Shown here one piece after another: positions 1 through 13,048 of a stretch of DNA of 64,000 nt. The notes beneath the pieces are model-generated. The model worked only from the letters and a program-made list of their open reading frames with translations, did no database searches and was not told the origin of the DNA. Within the stretch, counting starts at the first letter, position 1, and every line of letters begins with the position of its first letter. Source of the stretch: Diprion similis (taxonomy: Eukaryota; Arthropoda; Insecta; Hymenoptera; Diprionidae); the NCBI RefSeq assembly GCF_021155765.1, contig NC_060107.1:18834501-18898500 (forward strand). The letters run 5' to 3'. Made by a program: the position numbers and the translations under genes.

Positions 1-710
1 TTGACTACAGGAGTGTAAATAATTCTTGTTAGCCAACTATACAATTATATATTTATATACATCATACCTGGTACTTATTTATTCAGTTTATTTATACAAA
101 CCCGAACATTTTAAATCGGTAAAATCCTACAGAGGTGAATGCGGTTATCTGTTGGTACAACTGGTAAATCTGATCAGTCAACGTTTTCTAATATTCAAGA
201 AATTTTCTGATAGACTTCACATTCCATTCTGATTTTTATAATCAGTAACATGACCATAGACTGAATTTAATGTTCAAAAATGATTAAAACTCACTATAGA
301 AATTTTTTTTTATCAATTTTTCATAGAATGTATTTCTATATTTTATATTGAATTCTTTCTATATTTTATATTGAATTCTTGTAACCCAATTCTTCGGTTT
401 ATACTTGCGAGTGTTGCTATTATTTCAAGTCTTAAATTACTTAGACTGCCTTAGACAGACAATCATCAATACTGAGGACTTTTATACAGCTATTCTTACA
501 CCTGACAGTTTACTCTTGTCTCTTGTTATACTCTCAGAATTTGTGAAATGCTATTCCGTATATTTGGAATTCATTGATACCAGATAATTCACAAATGTAG
601 AAGCTACAGCAAGTTATGTCCTATATAGGTGACATTGTTACCTCTACATAAAGGCTCGTATAACGTATGACATCGAACTTAAAAACCAAATTACAAAAAT
701 ACATACGTCT
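1..710 (-). other. Flank of the BEL insertion, no gene recognised
   Basis: This AT-rich sequence lies outside the BEL target-site duplication at 711-715. It may be the 3' continuation of the LINE interrupted by BEL (LINE motifs resume on the other side of the insertion), but I see no coding motif. Short ORFs here are not supported. Confidence 0.4.
334..379 (-). repeat. Tandem 23-bp duplication (left arm)
   Basis: Mirror of 49172-49217: two adjacent perfect copies of a 23-bp AT-rich unit containing GAATTCAATATAAAATAT, lying outside the BEL insertion. Confidence 0.85.
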
Positions 711-715
711 CATAA

Positions 716-1182
716 TGTTTAGGAATGAGAGAAATAATTATACAAGATGATAAGGACGTCGAACATTTGCTATAACTCCACTATTTATTCAAAATTACAG
801 TTTGATAAGAATATGTGTATGTAGGTATGTATGTGTGAGAGTCTAAGAGTGTGTAAGAAAGTGAGAGAAAATGTATGTATTTCACTTAGAGTCTTTACGA
901 TTATATTAATCACTGAGTTGACGTTAGATTATATTAATCAGGTGAGAAGACTTCTTGATTATACTCATCAATTGAGCGGCCTTCTTACATGAGTAAATAC
1001 AAGAGAAACAAGTTTTCACTGAGCACCTTGAAACACGTGTTGAGCGCGAGACTAATGAGAGTGTAAAGGCTGCCGGAGAAGCCGGTGTAAAGGCGCGTCC
1101 TCGGCGACCGTGGGAGAGCGGGCTAGTCCACATCGAGCGACAGCCGTCTGGGGCTGCCTTTGAGAACACTTATTCTCAAACA
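716..1182 (-). repeat. BEL 3' LTR (left arm)
   Basis: 467-bp LTR, mirror of 48369-48835. It overlaps the end of the pol reading frame: the pol stop codon lies within the first seven bases of the LTR. It differs from the 5' LTR by about eleven substitutions and a 4-bp ACAT indel. Confidence 0.93.
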
Positions 1183-3359
1183 TTTCCGCCCGCCATCGGC
1201 ACCGGTGTTGATGAGTTTCCTGGAGACGTCACTGGGAGAAGCGCAAGCTTGGCAATTGGTCGGGTGAGCGTAGATGTGGCTCTCTTCAGAGATACCACCC
1301 TGGTGAGTCCATCCTTTCCTGGCAGCAGCTTGAGTACCCTGGCCATAGGCCACTTTCCTGGTGGTAAACGTTCATCAGTGAGTAGTACTAGTGAGCCCAC
1401 CTGAATATTGTTGTGTGGGTGATGCCACTTGGAGACGGCTTGCAATCGCTGCAGGTATTGAGTCGACCACATGTGCCAGAACTGTTGCATCCCTTGTTGG
1501 ATAAATTGCCATCGAGACAATCTATTTGTAGGAAGTTCCAGAAGAGATGGCTCAGGAACGGCATTTAGCGCAGTGCCAATGAGGAAGTGTCCCGGTGTGA
1601 GTGCTGAAGTGTCATCTGGGTCATCGCTGAGTGGCTCGAGTGGTCTGGAATTGAGAATTGCTTCAATTTGAGTGAGAAGAGTAGTGATTTCCTCGAACGT
1701 GAGTGTTACGTCTCCAATTGTTCGCCTCATGTGAAATTTCAGAGACTTCACCACTGCTTCCCATTTTCCACCCATATGAGGAGCTGCGGAGGGGTTGAAA
1801 TGCCACTGAGTCCTGTCTTGAGCCAGTACCGTTGAGATTTTGTGATGACCTGCTGAGCTTGCGCCGAAGCACTGTTTGAGTTGTGCGTCAGCACCCAGGA
1901 AGTTGGTTCCGCAGTCCGAGTAGAGGGCTGATGGAATTCCTCGTCTGGAGGTGAAACGTCTGTAGGTTGCGATGAAACCTTCGGTTGAGTAATCTGAAAC
2001 CACTTTCAGGTGAGTGGCCGATGTCGTGAGGCAGACGAAGACGCAGATCCAACCCTTGTAGGTTTTTGAGCCTCGACCCTTCCACGTCTTGAGAGTGAGT
2101 GGGCCAGCATAATCGATTCCAGTGTGAGAGAAAGGGCGTGACGGTGTGACTCGCGCCAGACGTAGTTGGCCCATCAGTTGATGTGCACGGATCCCCCTTT
2201 GGCGAGCACACACCACGCACCTGAGAATGTGAGACTTTACTGGAGCTCTGCCGCCGATTATCCAATAGAGTCGTCTGATGAATGCTAGCGTTGACTGAGT
2301 GTCTCCATGCTTCGTCTGTTGATGAGCGTCTGCGATGATCAGTTCGGAGAATCTTGATGAGCGAGGAAGAATTGCAGGATGTTTTACATCGTATGAGAGT
2401 TCAGCATTGTCTAGCCGTCCACCCACTCTGAGCACACCATCGCTGTCTATGAATGGAGTGAGCTTGCAGAGAGGATTGGATGGAGACAGCTGCCCTTGTC
2501 GTCTGAGTAGGGCGAGCTCCTCTGGGAAGTAGACTGCTTGAGTGGCCTTGACCCAGAACAGTCTTGAGTTTTCTACTTCTTCTGAGGTGATGAGTGCGGC
2601 TGGTGAAGAGTTGAGGTTTCCTGAGAGCTTCTTGGTGAAATTGAGGCATAGAGCAGTAATTCTCAAGAGCTTGGTGAGCGATGAGAATCGGTGAATGAGA
2701 TCCCATTGATACTCCTTGACTGAGTGAGATGCATGTAGTGAGACCCCGGCCCTGGCTTCTTGTGCGCACAAATCGTCGAGGGCGGTCTCTGGTTCAGAGG
2801 GCCAAGAGTCCTCTGGTTGAGTCATCCATAGTGGTCCCGACCACCAGAGAGGATGGTGTTCGAGCTGATCTGTGGTTATTCCACGTGATGCACAGTCAGC
2901 TGGATTTGAGGTGCCTGCGATGTGCCTCCATTGAGTTCCCTCGGTGAGTTCTTGAATCTTGGTCACTCGGTTTCTGACGTAGTCTTTCCACCTTGAGGGA
3001 TGAGCTTTGATCCATGAGAGTGTCACTTGAGAGTCCGTCCACAAATGAGTTTTGGTAATGTTCATGTTCAGAGTAGCGCAAACATGATGAATTAACGTGG
3101 AGAGTAGCAGCGCTGCCGTGAGTTCTAACCTCGGGATGGTTAGATGCTTGAGAGGTGAGACCTTCGTCTTTGAGCAAATGAGCGAGACGTTGGCGCCAGT
3201 GGACGGAGAGTGGACGACTAAGTACACAACAGCTGCCATTGCGAATTGTGACACATCAGAGAATCCGTGTAGTTCAACCGTTGAGTCGGACAATGTGTTG
3301 AACCAGCGTGGGATTGAGAGTCTGGCCAGACTGGTGAGATCTTGTCTAATGCTGCGCTA
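1176..3359 (-). pseudogene. BEL pol, RNase H and integrase segment (left arm)
   Basis: Minus-strand copy of 46192-48375; the open part is 1176-3293. It has the RNase H motif HGFSDVSQFA, an integrase HHCC zinc finger, integrase motifs HTGIDYAG and YSDCGTNF, and GGKWEAVVKS around the catalytic Glu. It is separated from the upstream RT segment by an in-frame TAG at 3357-3359. The single visible arm difference is here: at 1618 this copy encodes Pro in SDDPDD, whereas the right arm encodes Leu. Confidence 0.9.
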
Positions 3360-4394
3360 TCGTGAGATCAGCTGTTCTGGAAGTGAATCGTCCCAATTGA
3401 GTTTTTGCAACCAGAGTTCTTGTAGAAACATTTTCGCTCTGATTACAACTGGGGCTGCGAAGCCCAGCGGATCAAAGAGTTGTGCTACTTCTGAGAGGAT
3501 GAGGCGTTTTGACAATCTGTTTGAGTGCGATGTGGAGATGGTCGAAAAGTCTAGAGTGTCTTGCTGAGGTGACCACCGTATTCCGAGAATCTTGGTGGTG
3601 CAGTCGTCGAAAGAGATCGTGGATGAGTTGTTTCGCTCCGATGAGACGGCTTCAAGAAGCCTTGGTGATGTCGAATGCCATTTTGCCAACGGGAATCCGC
3701 CCGCATGGCACAGTTGAGTGAGTTGATTGGCAGTTTGAATGAGATTTTCTACTGAGTCGGATCCTCCAAAGATGTCGTCGACGTATCGGCCATGAGTGAT
3801 TGACTCGACAGCAAGAGGGTACTTACTGCCTTCATCCTGAGCCAGTTGAATGAGTGTTCTTACCGCTAAGAACGGAGCTGCCTTTGTGCCATACGTGACC
3901 GTGGTGAGTTGATAGTGAGCTTCCAATCCTTGCACATCCATCCAGAGAATCCGTTGGAGAATCCAGTCAGCAGGATGTATCTTGATTTGACGGTACATCT
4001 TGGTGATGTCCGTCGCGAAGAGATATTTGTATCGTCGAATCCAGATGAGTAGGTCGAATATGTTGAGCATCAGGTTTGGACCGGTGTGCATGAGATCATT
4101 CAGGGAACACCCGGTAGAGCTGGAGCTGGAGCCGTTGAAAACTACTCTGAGCTTCGTTGAGGAACTCTCTGGCTTGAGAACACCATGATAAGGCAGGTAA
4201 TAATGAGGTTGGCTCGTGAGAGAGTTATCATTGAGTTTGATCATGTGCTGAGATTGTTCGTACTCACGCATGAACTGAGTGTAGAGTTCACCATACTGAG
4301 TGTCCCTGGCATTGATGAGCGGTTCTGTATGAGTCTCCCAGCACCGGTGGTGATGATTTGAGTGGCAGCTTGACGATGTATCGTCCGCTTCCAT
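3357..4394 (-). pseudogene. BEL pol, reverse transcriptase segment (left arm)
   Basis: Mirror of 45157-46194. It contains the BEL/Pao RT core with ATDITKMYRQIKIH and the YVDDIFGG active site, ending at the in-frame TAG. The first part of the open frame overlaps the protease segment in another frame, because a frameshift separates the two. Confidence 0.9.
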
Positions 4395-5133
4395 CCCTTG
4401 AGTGAGAAGATGCGAAGTGTTCTTCGCACTCCTGCTCTTCAGGTGACAGGTGAGAGTCAGTTGAGGTGGGAGTTTCTTCCTGGATCCAAAACCTCGTCAG
4501 CAGATCTTGCAAGGGTGAATCTGAAAGTCGTGAAATGCCATGATGAGTTGTTCTGACTGCCGTCATGGGTGAGTCACCTGGACCGATCACGAGCCATCCG
4601 AAGATTGATAGCTGAGCTATGGGAGCGGAGCTTGAGTATCTGATAATGTTCGGTTTTATGAGCTGCCCATAAGCATCAGCTCCGATAATGACATCTACAG
4701 GCCTTGGAATGAGAAAGTCAGGATCGGCGAGATTCAATCCCTTGAGATGGGGCCATTCCGGTTGGTGAGTCAGCTGGCCGGTAGGCAGGATGGTTGTTAC
4801 CGTTGAAAGAACGTGAGCTTGGATAGTGATAGATATTGATCTGTACCTTGACGTCAGGGTAAGGGAGACGACACCTTTTGTCTGAGCGGTCTTCTTTCCT
4901 CCCACTCCCCAGATATCCAATTTCGCATACCTCCTTTTGAGATTCAGCTGCCTGGCGAGACCTTCTGAGATGAATGAGATTTCTGAACCAGGATCGACCA
5001 GTAGTCGTACCTCGTGCGATGAGGTAGATGAGAAGATTGTTGCTGTGGCAGTTGCCAGCAAGATGGGCGTGCTGGCTCCGATGAGTGCTCTGGTCGGTGC
5101 GTGGTCTGTTGAGTTGGCTGGGGTGACCTCGCT
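4288..5133 (-). pseudogene. BEL pol, aspartic protease segment (left arm)
   Basis: Mirror of 44418-45263. It has the protease-like motif LLVDPGSEISFIS (usual DSG changed to DPG) and IIGADAYGQL downstream, as in BEL/Pao proteins. It lies in the same frame as gag, separated only by the TGA at 5134-5136, and is frameshifted relative to RT. Confidence 0.85.
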
Positions 5134-6633
5134 TCATGCCGAGTGCGAGGCTGCAGAGGTTGACGGCGTTTCTTGAGTGGTCCGAGCTGTAGCAGGAGAG
5201 GTGAAGACGGATGAGAGGTCAGCACCGTGCAGCATCGTATGGTGAGATCCGTTGCAAGTTTTGCAGAGCCTCTTGCTGTTGCATTTTCTCATGTTGTGCC
5301 TCCCTAAACAATTGCAGCACAGGCTTCTCTCCTTGATGAGCTGAACTCGATGTTCCATTGAGAGGCCTCGGAAGCGTGGACAGACCACTATGAAATGGTC
5401 CTGCTTGCAGCTGTCGCAAGGATAGCCTGATGAGAGCGACGAGGCAGGAGCTGACTGCGTGGACCCTTGAGCTGTCTGCGGAGTCTTTGATGAGCTCGCT
5501 TGAGTCCTCGATGAGCTTTCGTGATGGCCAGCACTGCGTTTTGGCACAGCACCCTTCGCCTGCGAGACCTGAGCCTTCGTTGAGTCGTCTTCCATGCTGT
5601 CCAAGGTACGAGCACGAGCAATGAGGAAGTTCGTGAGCTGACCGAGGGTGGGAAATTCAGTAGACGAGACTAAGGAAGTTTCCCACTTCTCACGAGTGTC
5701 TGAGTCGAGCAGATTTGAGACGATCGTGACCATGAGACAATCATTATTGGTCTCATTTGTGAGAGTCGCGAGAGCCTGAGTGGTCTGGTTGATGATATTG
5801 ACCATCTTGGTCAATGAGCTGGCTTGCCTCTTCTGCATCGGCTTGAGCGCCAAGACTCTCTCGAGATGAGATTTCACAATAAGCCTCTTGTTCTCGTATC
5901 TCGCGATGAGCAGGAGCCAGGCTGAGTTGAAAGAGCCGTCTGAGGGAGCGAGGTTGGAGATGAGATCCGCGGCATCGCCTTCCACTGCCGATTTCAAGTA
6001 CTGGAACTTTTCCAGCTCGCTGAGATCCTTGCTGGACCCAATGACCGAAGTGAACATGGCCTTGAAGTCCGGCCACAGGCGGCACTCACCGGAGAACTTC
6101 GGCACCGTGAGCTCTGGTAAACGTGAGCGGACTCTTGAGGTGGCTTCAGTCGAGACGGCAGGTTGAGCGGGCTGAGTGAGTTTGTCTTGGAGACGCCCGA
6201 GATGTCGCTTTACCTTGAGTACCAACTTGGACTCGACAAGGTTGGTCTTGCGGGTAAAGTATGCGTGGTCAGGATGAGCGGGAGGCCAGTGCGAAACCAA
6301 CCAGGCATGTTCGCTGCGAAAGGCCTGGTGAGATTCTTCCAGCTGTTCGAGCATCATGGTGACTTCGCCCAGCGTGAGATCTTCCGTGAGTTAAGTGAGC
6401 ATATCCTCCATTGACTCAATCAATTCATTTTGCGAATTGACGCGCAAAAATAACTCGCTACTAAGCGCGGACGGTGAGCTGCTACGGGTGAGTCGGCCTG
6501 CATCATGAGAGGCATCAGCTGTGAGTAGGTCAGCAGTAGGCGGATTTACCGGCAGAGGCACCGTCGGTAATGTCGGCAGCGAATCTGTCGACCCTCTGGT
6601 CGATGACTCGTCGTCCCGCATTGTGGAAGGCAT
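5134..6633 (-). pseudogene. BEL gag, interrupted by TAA (left arm)
   Basis: Mirror of 42918-44417. The frame opens at 6633, is interrupted by TAA at 6391-6393, and continues in the same frame to TGA at 5134-5136. The C-terminal Cys/His knuckles and the VPKFSGECRLWPDF gag motif are clear. Confidence 0.9.
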
Positions 6634-6840
6634 TGTTATTGTTCGAATGGGAACACTGGCACAACACGATGAAAGTCAAAGAGTCAGAAAGTCAGAGAGA
6701 GGTTACGAACACACGAGACGGCACTGAATCGACACGACGCGAGATCGAGCGAAACGGCACTAATCCGCGCACCACACGAGAGAGAATGAGACGACACTGA
6801 GTTTATACACCACGAGAATGAGTGAGATAGCAAATGTTCG

Positions 6841-6858
6841 ATCCGGCTCGAAGGACCA
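6841..6858 (-). promoter_or_regulatory. BEL primer-binding site, tRNA-Tyr (left arm)
   Basis: Minus-strand TGGTCCTTCGAGCCGGAT starts two bases after the end of the 5' LTR. It complements the 3' end I expect for insect tRNA-Tyr plus CCA. Confidence 0.8.
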
Positions 6859-6860
6859 AA

Positions 6861-7020
6861 TGTTTAGGAATGAGAGAAATAATTATACAAGATGATAAGG
6901 ACGTCGAACATTTGCTATGACTCCACTATTTATTCAAAATTACAGTTTAATAAGAATGTGTGTATGTAGGTATGTATGTGTGAGAGTCTGAGAGTGTGTA
7001 AGAAAGTGAGAGAAAATGTA
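6861..7020 (-). repeat. BEL 5' LTR, inner part (left arm)
   Basis: Mirror of 42531-42690. This is the 3' portion of the 5' LTR, including the TACAT/ATGTA target duplication next to the nested element. It matches the corresponding part of the 3' LTR with few substitutions. Confidence 0.9.
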
Positions 7021-10000
7021 TGTTGCAACGTGATTATTATAGTTAAAAAGAAAAATAGAGATAATTCTTGAGGGAGGGATAATCACGCTACCCTACGGCG
7101 CAGGTATTGATCTGATCACGGAATAAACGATAATTAGAAAAAGAGATAAATGTTGGGCGCCAGACGCAGTAGCGTCAGAGATACGATAATTAGAGAATAC
7201 GATATGACGAAATAGATCAGGTTCTACGACGGTTTTGCACAGCTCACTCAGCAGGTAAACATAATGGTAGAGGGGATGGGTCGTATCCAAGTCGATAAAA
7301 CACAATATTAAAGAAAATGGTAATAGTATCAATTGTATTAAAAAGCAAGTAGAGAAATTCAGATACAGCCAGAGAGAAAGCGAATTCAGGGATAGCACGG
7401 TAGCGATACAATTATTCAAGTAATTTAGCGGTATGAAGCGGGTGATCGCGACACTATTACTCGGTATAACAATCAGCAAGTTGTGACGCTAAATTCTGTT
7501 ACCCTCTGACGAGGACTTACCGTTAACACTTTGGCGCGATTCTCCAATTATTCGATACGATATTTAAGATACGAAAAGATACTCGTTGGGCGCCAGACGC
7601 TTCAGCGTCAAATTTTTAGAGGAAAGGAAAAGATACGATACGATAATAATAATTAGAGAACCCGTTGTATGGCTGGCTAGGCTCAGGTACTCACACGAAC
7701 TGGTAGAGTGGCGGTATCCAAAGGCAGTTACAACAGTTACGGAAATAAGGAAAATAAAGAGACCAAGAAATAAGCTCGAATCAAGTAAATTAACAAGCCA
7801 ATCAGTCGCATATTATTGATCAGTTCATAAGCGGTAGGTTAGTCAATTTGTTACAGAAAGTTAACAAAAGATATTTAGTCAACGAGAGTGATTTACAAGA
7901 TCTTCGGTTAAAGAAGCTAAGCGATAATTCGCACAAAATAATAGTTGGCAAAAGAAATTAATCGTAGGTCGAGAGAAGCGATATAATGCAAAAAGTCTAC
8001 TCAAACTAGACGTCACTGGGCGACGTGATCTTACCCAAATTTCAGAAGCGGCACTACGAGAATTGTTACATTAAAGCAAGAGTGAAACTTTAGCGAAAAT
8101 CGGTAGTTGACGGAATTGACGGTAGCTTAGAACTATAGTGACAAGAAAATACTATTTAAATTACGACAAATGGTAATTAGCGAGAAAGATTGACAATGAT
8201 ATACGATTCACAAATATCGGAAGCTTATTCGGAAGAACTATTCACAGCAAGCGGTTTGATAATTACAACAGTCAAAATTACGATATTAAATTAACAAGGA
8301 AATCCGAAATTACGATAACGAGAGAAAATACAAAAGTTATACGAGATTGAGAGGTTTAGAGAAGGGATTGCAGAGTAAAAATAATACACTAAATACACCT
8401 GGTTACAACAAGCAACTTAAGATAACACAGAAGTACGATATTCGGGAAACAAGAAAATATTACAAGGTAATAAGAAATGTAAATCAATATAAGCGATAGA
8501 AAACAAAGGTGCGGTAGTATTTAGCGGCTTAATCTACGCTCAGCTATACTCCAAGTAGCTCAATATACGATATGAAATTTCATGCACAAAGCAAATAATA
8601 TAAAACAAGCGATACGATACAAAGCGATAGGCAATACTAGTAAGAAAAGTAAAGATAGCGATAGCGATAGACAGTAGAAATTACACAAGCGTTTCTAGCA
8701 TAAAATTACGAGAAGCAAAGAAAATTAGAGATACAAAAGATAAGCATTAAGCAAAGAAAATTCAGAAATGCAAAAGATATTCGGTAGTTACGAGGTCGCT
8801 CACGATAGTTTTCGGAAATTAATTACGAAACGAAATCATGCAGTCGCACGGCGGCTTACAGCACCTCAATGTCCGTGGACCATGATTCACAAAGATACTG
8901 GCATCATTCGATGCAATCAAAACGATAATTAAGATACGATAAGAGAAACAGAAATTAGAGCAACTTCGTAACGGTACGATATAAAGGCGAAAGCCTTACC
9001 TTAGTCGGCGACGAGATTAGGCACTGATTTTATATTTGAAATAAACTTAGCTAAAGCGCAAGAAGGAAGGAGCTGAAGTTACGGGAAAGGAAAGAAGCTA
9101 ATATTCAAACGATATTGGGTGCGAAAAAGATAAACGGTAGCGATAGCGATAAGGAGGAACAGGAAAGATAGAGGAAGAATACGGAAAGTTGAAGGAAGTC
9201 TAAAGTAGCGAGAGTAATATTCGAAGCAGTCTCCTGGCGGGTCGAGCGTAGAATAGGCAGAGTTCGGAGTCCGGATCAGCGATCTCGCCGGTGTCGTCAG
9301 GTGATTCTTCTTCCCCTTCGGTGGTCATTCAATCCCCACCATAATTGGGTCATCCCTCTGGCGAATATCGGCTACGCGTTATCGACGATTACCGCTAGAT
9401 GAGCGTAGTTGACATCACACGTACTTTTCTTCGTCTGCTGCGTCGTACGGTCCAGGTTGCCTGTCATTGGGGGTTCCCTCCACGAAGGCAGGTACGTAGG
9501 CTACCTCCGGAAGGTTACCGGATGGAGTGCAACTCCACATTGTTTGCCTCCACCGGCTTCGTCGTCTAGGCAGTGGCCAACTGCCCACGATATATCACGA
9601 AGACCATGCAGTCACACGGCGGCTTATAGCACCTCATCGTCCGTGGACCATGACTCACAATGATTGTAGCCCTTACTGACAGGAAGGCTGCGTCGATCCT
9701 CAGGACGAGGGCTTTATCAACTTTGGACGTAGTGTTTTAGGCTCGGTCCGGCTCCTGGCCGGTAAGTCGGTGAACGACAGGCTGCGGTCTGCCCTTGATG
9801 TCGAACTTACGGCATCCGAAAAAGTAGGCATTCAAAGTTGTACGGGAGATTCATGATTACGAAACGGTAGTTGAATTCGTCGGTAGCTGGAACTGTAGTT
9901 TTCGGTAGTTGTCGATCCCTCGGTGAATCAAAGAAACGTGTTGATCCCTCGATGATCGTGGTCGCGGTACCTGTTTAGCTTGCGCCGAAGCGCGGGATTA

Positions 10001-12735
10001 CAAAATTTGTACAGAAAATATTAGTAACTAGTATTTTTCGCCTATATCGTATCGAGCTTGCTTGGAGTACCCCGCCAGGGACGCGTTTTCGGTAGTTTCC
10101 TTTAGATTTTTAGCCTTGTAACGAGCCATTCTGAAATGCCACGTTACAAAGTTTACAAAGCAGATAAGAAATAGGCTAGCATGCAATGCACAATCTAAGG
10201 TTCTTAAACTAATTGTCACAAGTCAAGTCAAATAGCATAGTATGGCGAGAAAGATATGATCACATAGAAATACAGAATAATCGCAGCAATGTGTAACAAT
10301 AATGAGGCACGATAATAGATAGAAGATACGAGAATACAATTGGCAAAAGAGGCAAGAGATATTATCGTTAGTCGAAAAGCAAAAGATATTATAGTTAATC
10401 GGGAAACAAGAGATATTACAATTAATAGAAAAGCAAGGATTACAAGTCAGTTAGATAATTCGATATTTGAAGCGAAGTCAGAAATAATCAAGTATAGCGA
10501 AATAATATAAAACAGGTATGATATAAATTACAGAAGAAATTACGATAGAAATTACAAGAGAAATTAAAGAAATACGTAGGTTCTAGCTTGCGATATAGGC
10601 GATACGACGAAATATTATAATGACGATGAACGAGAAATAGATATCTTGACGTGTCAAGAACAGGTATTATAGAGAGAAACGTATTATAATGCGATATATT
10701 ACAAACTAGAGGTCTACGGACAAACTACGTAACAGCGGTATTAGCAAAGGAAGCGGTGAAAAAGGTGTTATTCGGTACTGCACAATACTCCAATGTCAAA
10801 AGAGAACAACGGCTATACCGCGCAGCGATATAAGATCGCGCACGCGGTACGCTTACGATATAATTCCTCCAAGATATTCGATAATAATTAAATCAGAAAG
10901 ATATTCGGTAATATTCAAATCAGTAAAATATTAAGAAATCAAAGAAACAATATTTGAGAAATTATAAAAGAGATACAGAGAGAAAATAGATATCAGATAG
11001 CGAGAAAAGAAATAAGAGGCAAAATTAGAGACTTTATAGGCTAGTTGATGTAACAATCACTACTGAGCACAATAAATCAGAGATTCGAATAAGATACGGT
11101 ATTCAGAGATATTTTACGAAAGCATAAGTAAGGCGCTGCTAGTCAGCGATATCAAGAAAATCATTCAAACGAGATAAATCAAGGAAATAGATACTAGTCA
11201 CTACAAATAATAGTAAACTAACCAGTCGCGAAATTACTTGCAATATTCGATAATAAGGGAGAGAATAAGATAAGAGATAAGAAGAGAATACGATACGAGC
11301 CCACGTGGCTCACGCAGAGCGAACTGCGAGATAAAAGAGAGAAAATCGATAATAGGTAAGAAAAGAGAGAAAAAGATATAAAGCAAGTAAATTCGTGGCT
11401 TCACAAAATAGTTAGAAGAAAAACCTCACTTACGAAAATAAAAGATAGAAGAAAAGCGTAGACAGGTAGTCGAGAAGCGGAAAGATAGAAGGCACTGAAT
11501 TGAAATGTTAGCGAAAGAATATAAAGATAGCGAGAATAACGTTAGCGAAAACAAGTCTAGTCGTGAACTAGGCTGAACGTAGAATGTGAAGAGACGAGCG
11601 GCGATCCTGACGATCCCGGTCGATTTTCGGCGAGATTTCATCACGTGATCCTTTTCCGCTGTTCGGTGATCGATAATTGGGCCAGAGGGTCACGTGGTAC
11701 GGGTCAACAGGTGTAGATGGGCGATAGTCCATTCCTGGGTGTCTTCTCCTCCCACGTTGTCCTGTAGAGAATTATCGATCCGTCGAGCGATATGTGGGAG
11801 GGCTATGGTCAGCTGCTTGCGGTCCTCGCGAGAGGGGAAGGTCTACCCCTCACGGTGTTGCGGTATCGATGTGTGCGGAGATCTAGGAACGACGACGAGA
11901 AGAATGATCCTACTCACATTGTTGCGGTATCGATACTTTGCAAGAATTCGAAATTGGTGCGTCGTCAACTTATGCAGTGCTAGTACTCCCCGCGCTGACT
12001 ATCTCTCCGGTACTGCAACTCGGTGCGGGCCCTACGGCACTGTTGCACCGAGCCTTCCTGATGGTGATGATTTACACGCAGGGTTCCCATCCTTAGGACC
12101 ATCAGTCCGGCGTGGTCCACCACTGTTTCTCGGGCTCGTCCTCCCGATGCAGTCCTTCGATAATCGTAGGTTTGTAGACAGCTACGATTCTGCGGTATAG
12201 TAGGCGAGACAGTAAATATTATGCTGGTTCAGCTCCAGGCTGATAAGTACCGCGACGGCAGGGTTGATTGTGTTCTTGACGCACAGCCCTGTACGCCGTC
12301 TACGATGCATCCATGCGGCAGTGGCGTTGTAGCGATGGTTCGGCTCCTGGCCGATAAGTCTAAATGATCGGAGGTCGTCGTTGTGCTTCACGCACGACCC
12401 TGTACGCAACCTAGGTAGGCATCCATCTGAAGTTGACTTTGCGGTATCCGATCTGTTGCAATTGACGATAGTTGGCTGTTGACCCGGTACGTGACCTCGG
12501 CTTCGCGATATTCAGTTCCTTCGAAGCGGTGTCGCTGAAGATAGCTCTCGTAGTGCGATACAAAGATAAAAAAAAGACAGGAGTTAGCTTAATAATTAAG
12601 TCTCACTTAGAAATTAATTAGTTGTTTTTTTTGGAGTATTGGCCCCAGACGTGTTTTCGTTACTTTTTACGACATTCTGGAAATAAGGAGAGCGATATTC
12701 AACCCATGTGACGGGGTATAAAATACCACGTTACA
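7021..12735 (-). mobile_element. Nested 5.7-kb non-coding TG...CA element (left arm)
   Basis: Mirror of 36816-42530. It is flanked by the 5-bp duplication ATGTA on this strand and splits the BEL 5' LTR. No credible ORF is present; the short ORFs (7093-7479, 11694-12200 and others) show no domains. The plus strand here is strongly purine-rich. Two hairpin-plus-GTTGGGCGCCA motifs lie at 7152-7177 and 7585-7610. Confidence 0.85.
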
Positions 12736-13043
12736 ATGTATTTCACTTCGAGTCTTTACGATTATATTAATCACTGAGTTGACGTTAGATTATATTAATC
12801 AGGTGAGAAGACTTCGTGATTGTACTAATCAATTGAGCGGCCTTCTTACATGATTAAATACAAGAGAAACAAGTTTTCACTGAGCACCTTGAAACACGTG
12901 TTGAGCGCGAGACTAATGAGAGTGTAAAGGCTGCCGGAGAAGCCGGTGTAAAGGCGCGTCCTCGGCGACCGTGGGAGAGCGGGCTAGTCCGCATCGAGCG
13001 ACAGCCGTCTCGGGCTGCCTTTGAGAACACTTATTCTCAAACA
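12736..13043 (-). repeat. BEL 5' LTR, outer part (left arm)
   Basis: Mirror of 36508-36815: the first 308 bp of the 5' LTR, ending at the TSD of the nested element. Confidence 0.93.
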
Positions 13044-13048
13044 CATAA

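Larger units (their letters stand above)
716..13043 (-). mobile_element. BEL/Pao LTR retrotransposon with nested insertion (left arm)
   Basis: Mirror of 36508-48835. The ends are TG...CA and the target-site duplication is CATAA at 711-715 and 13044-13048 (TTATG on the element's sense strand). The order on the minus strand is: 5' LTR part 1 at 12736-13043, nested element 7021-12735, 5' LTR part 2 at 6861-7020, PBS 6841-6858, gag 6633-5134, pol 5133-1176, and 3' LTR 1182-716. All lesions described for the right-arm copy are present here too. Confidence 0.95.
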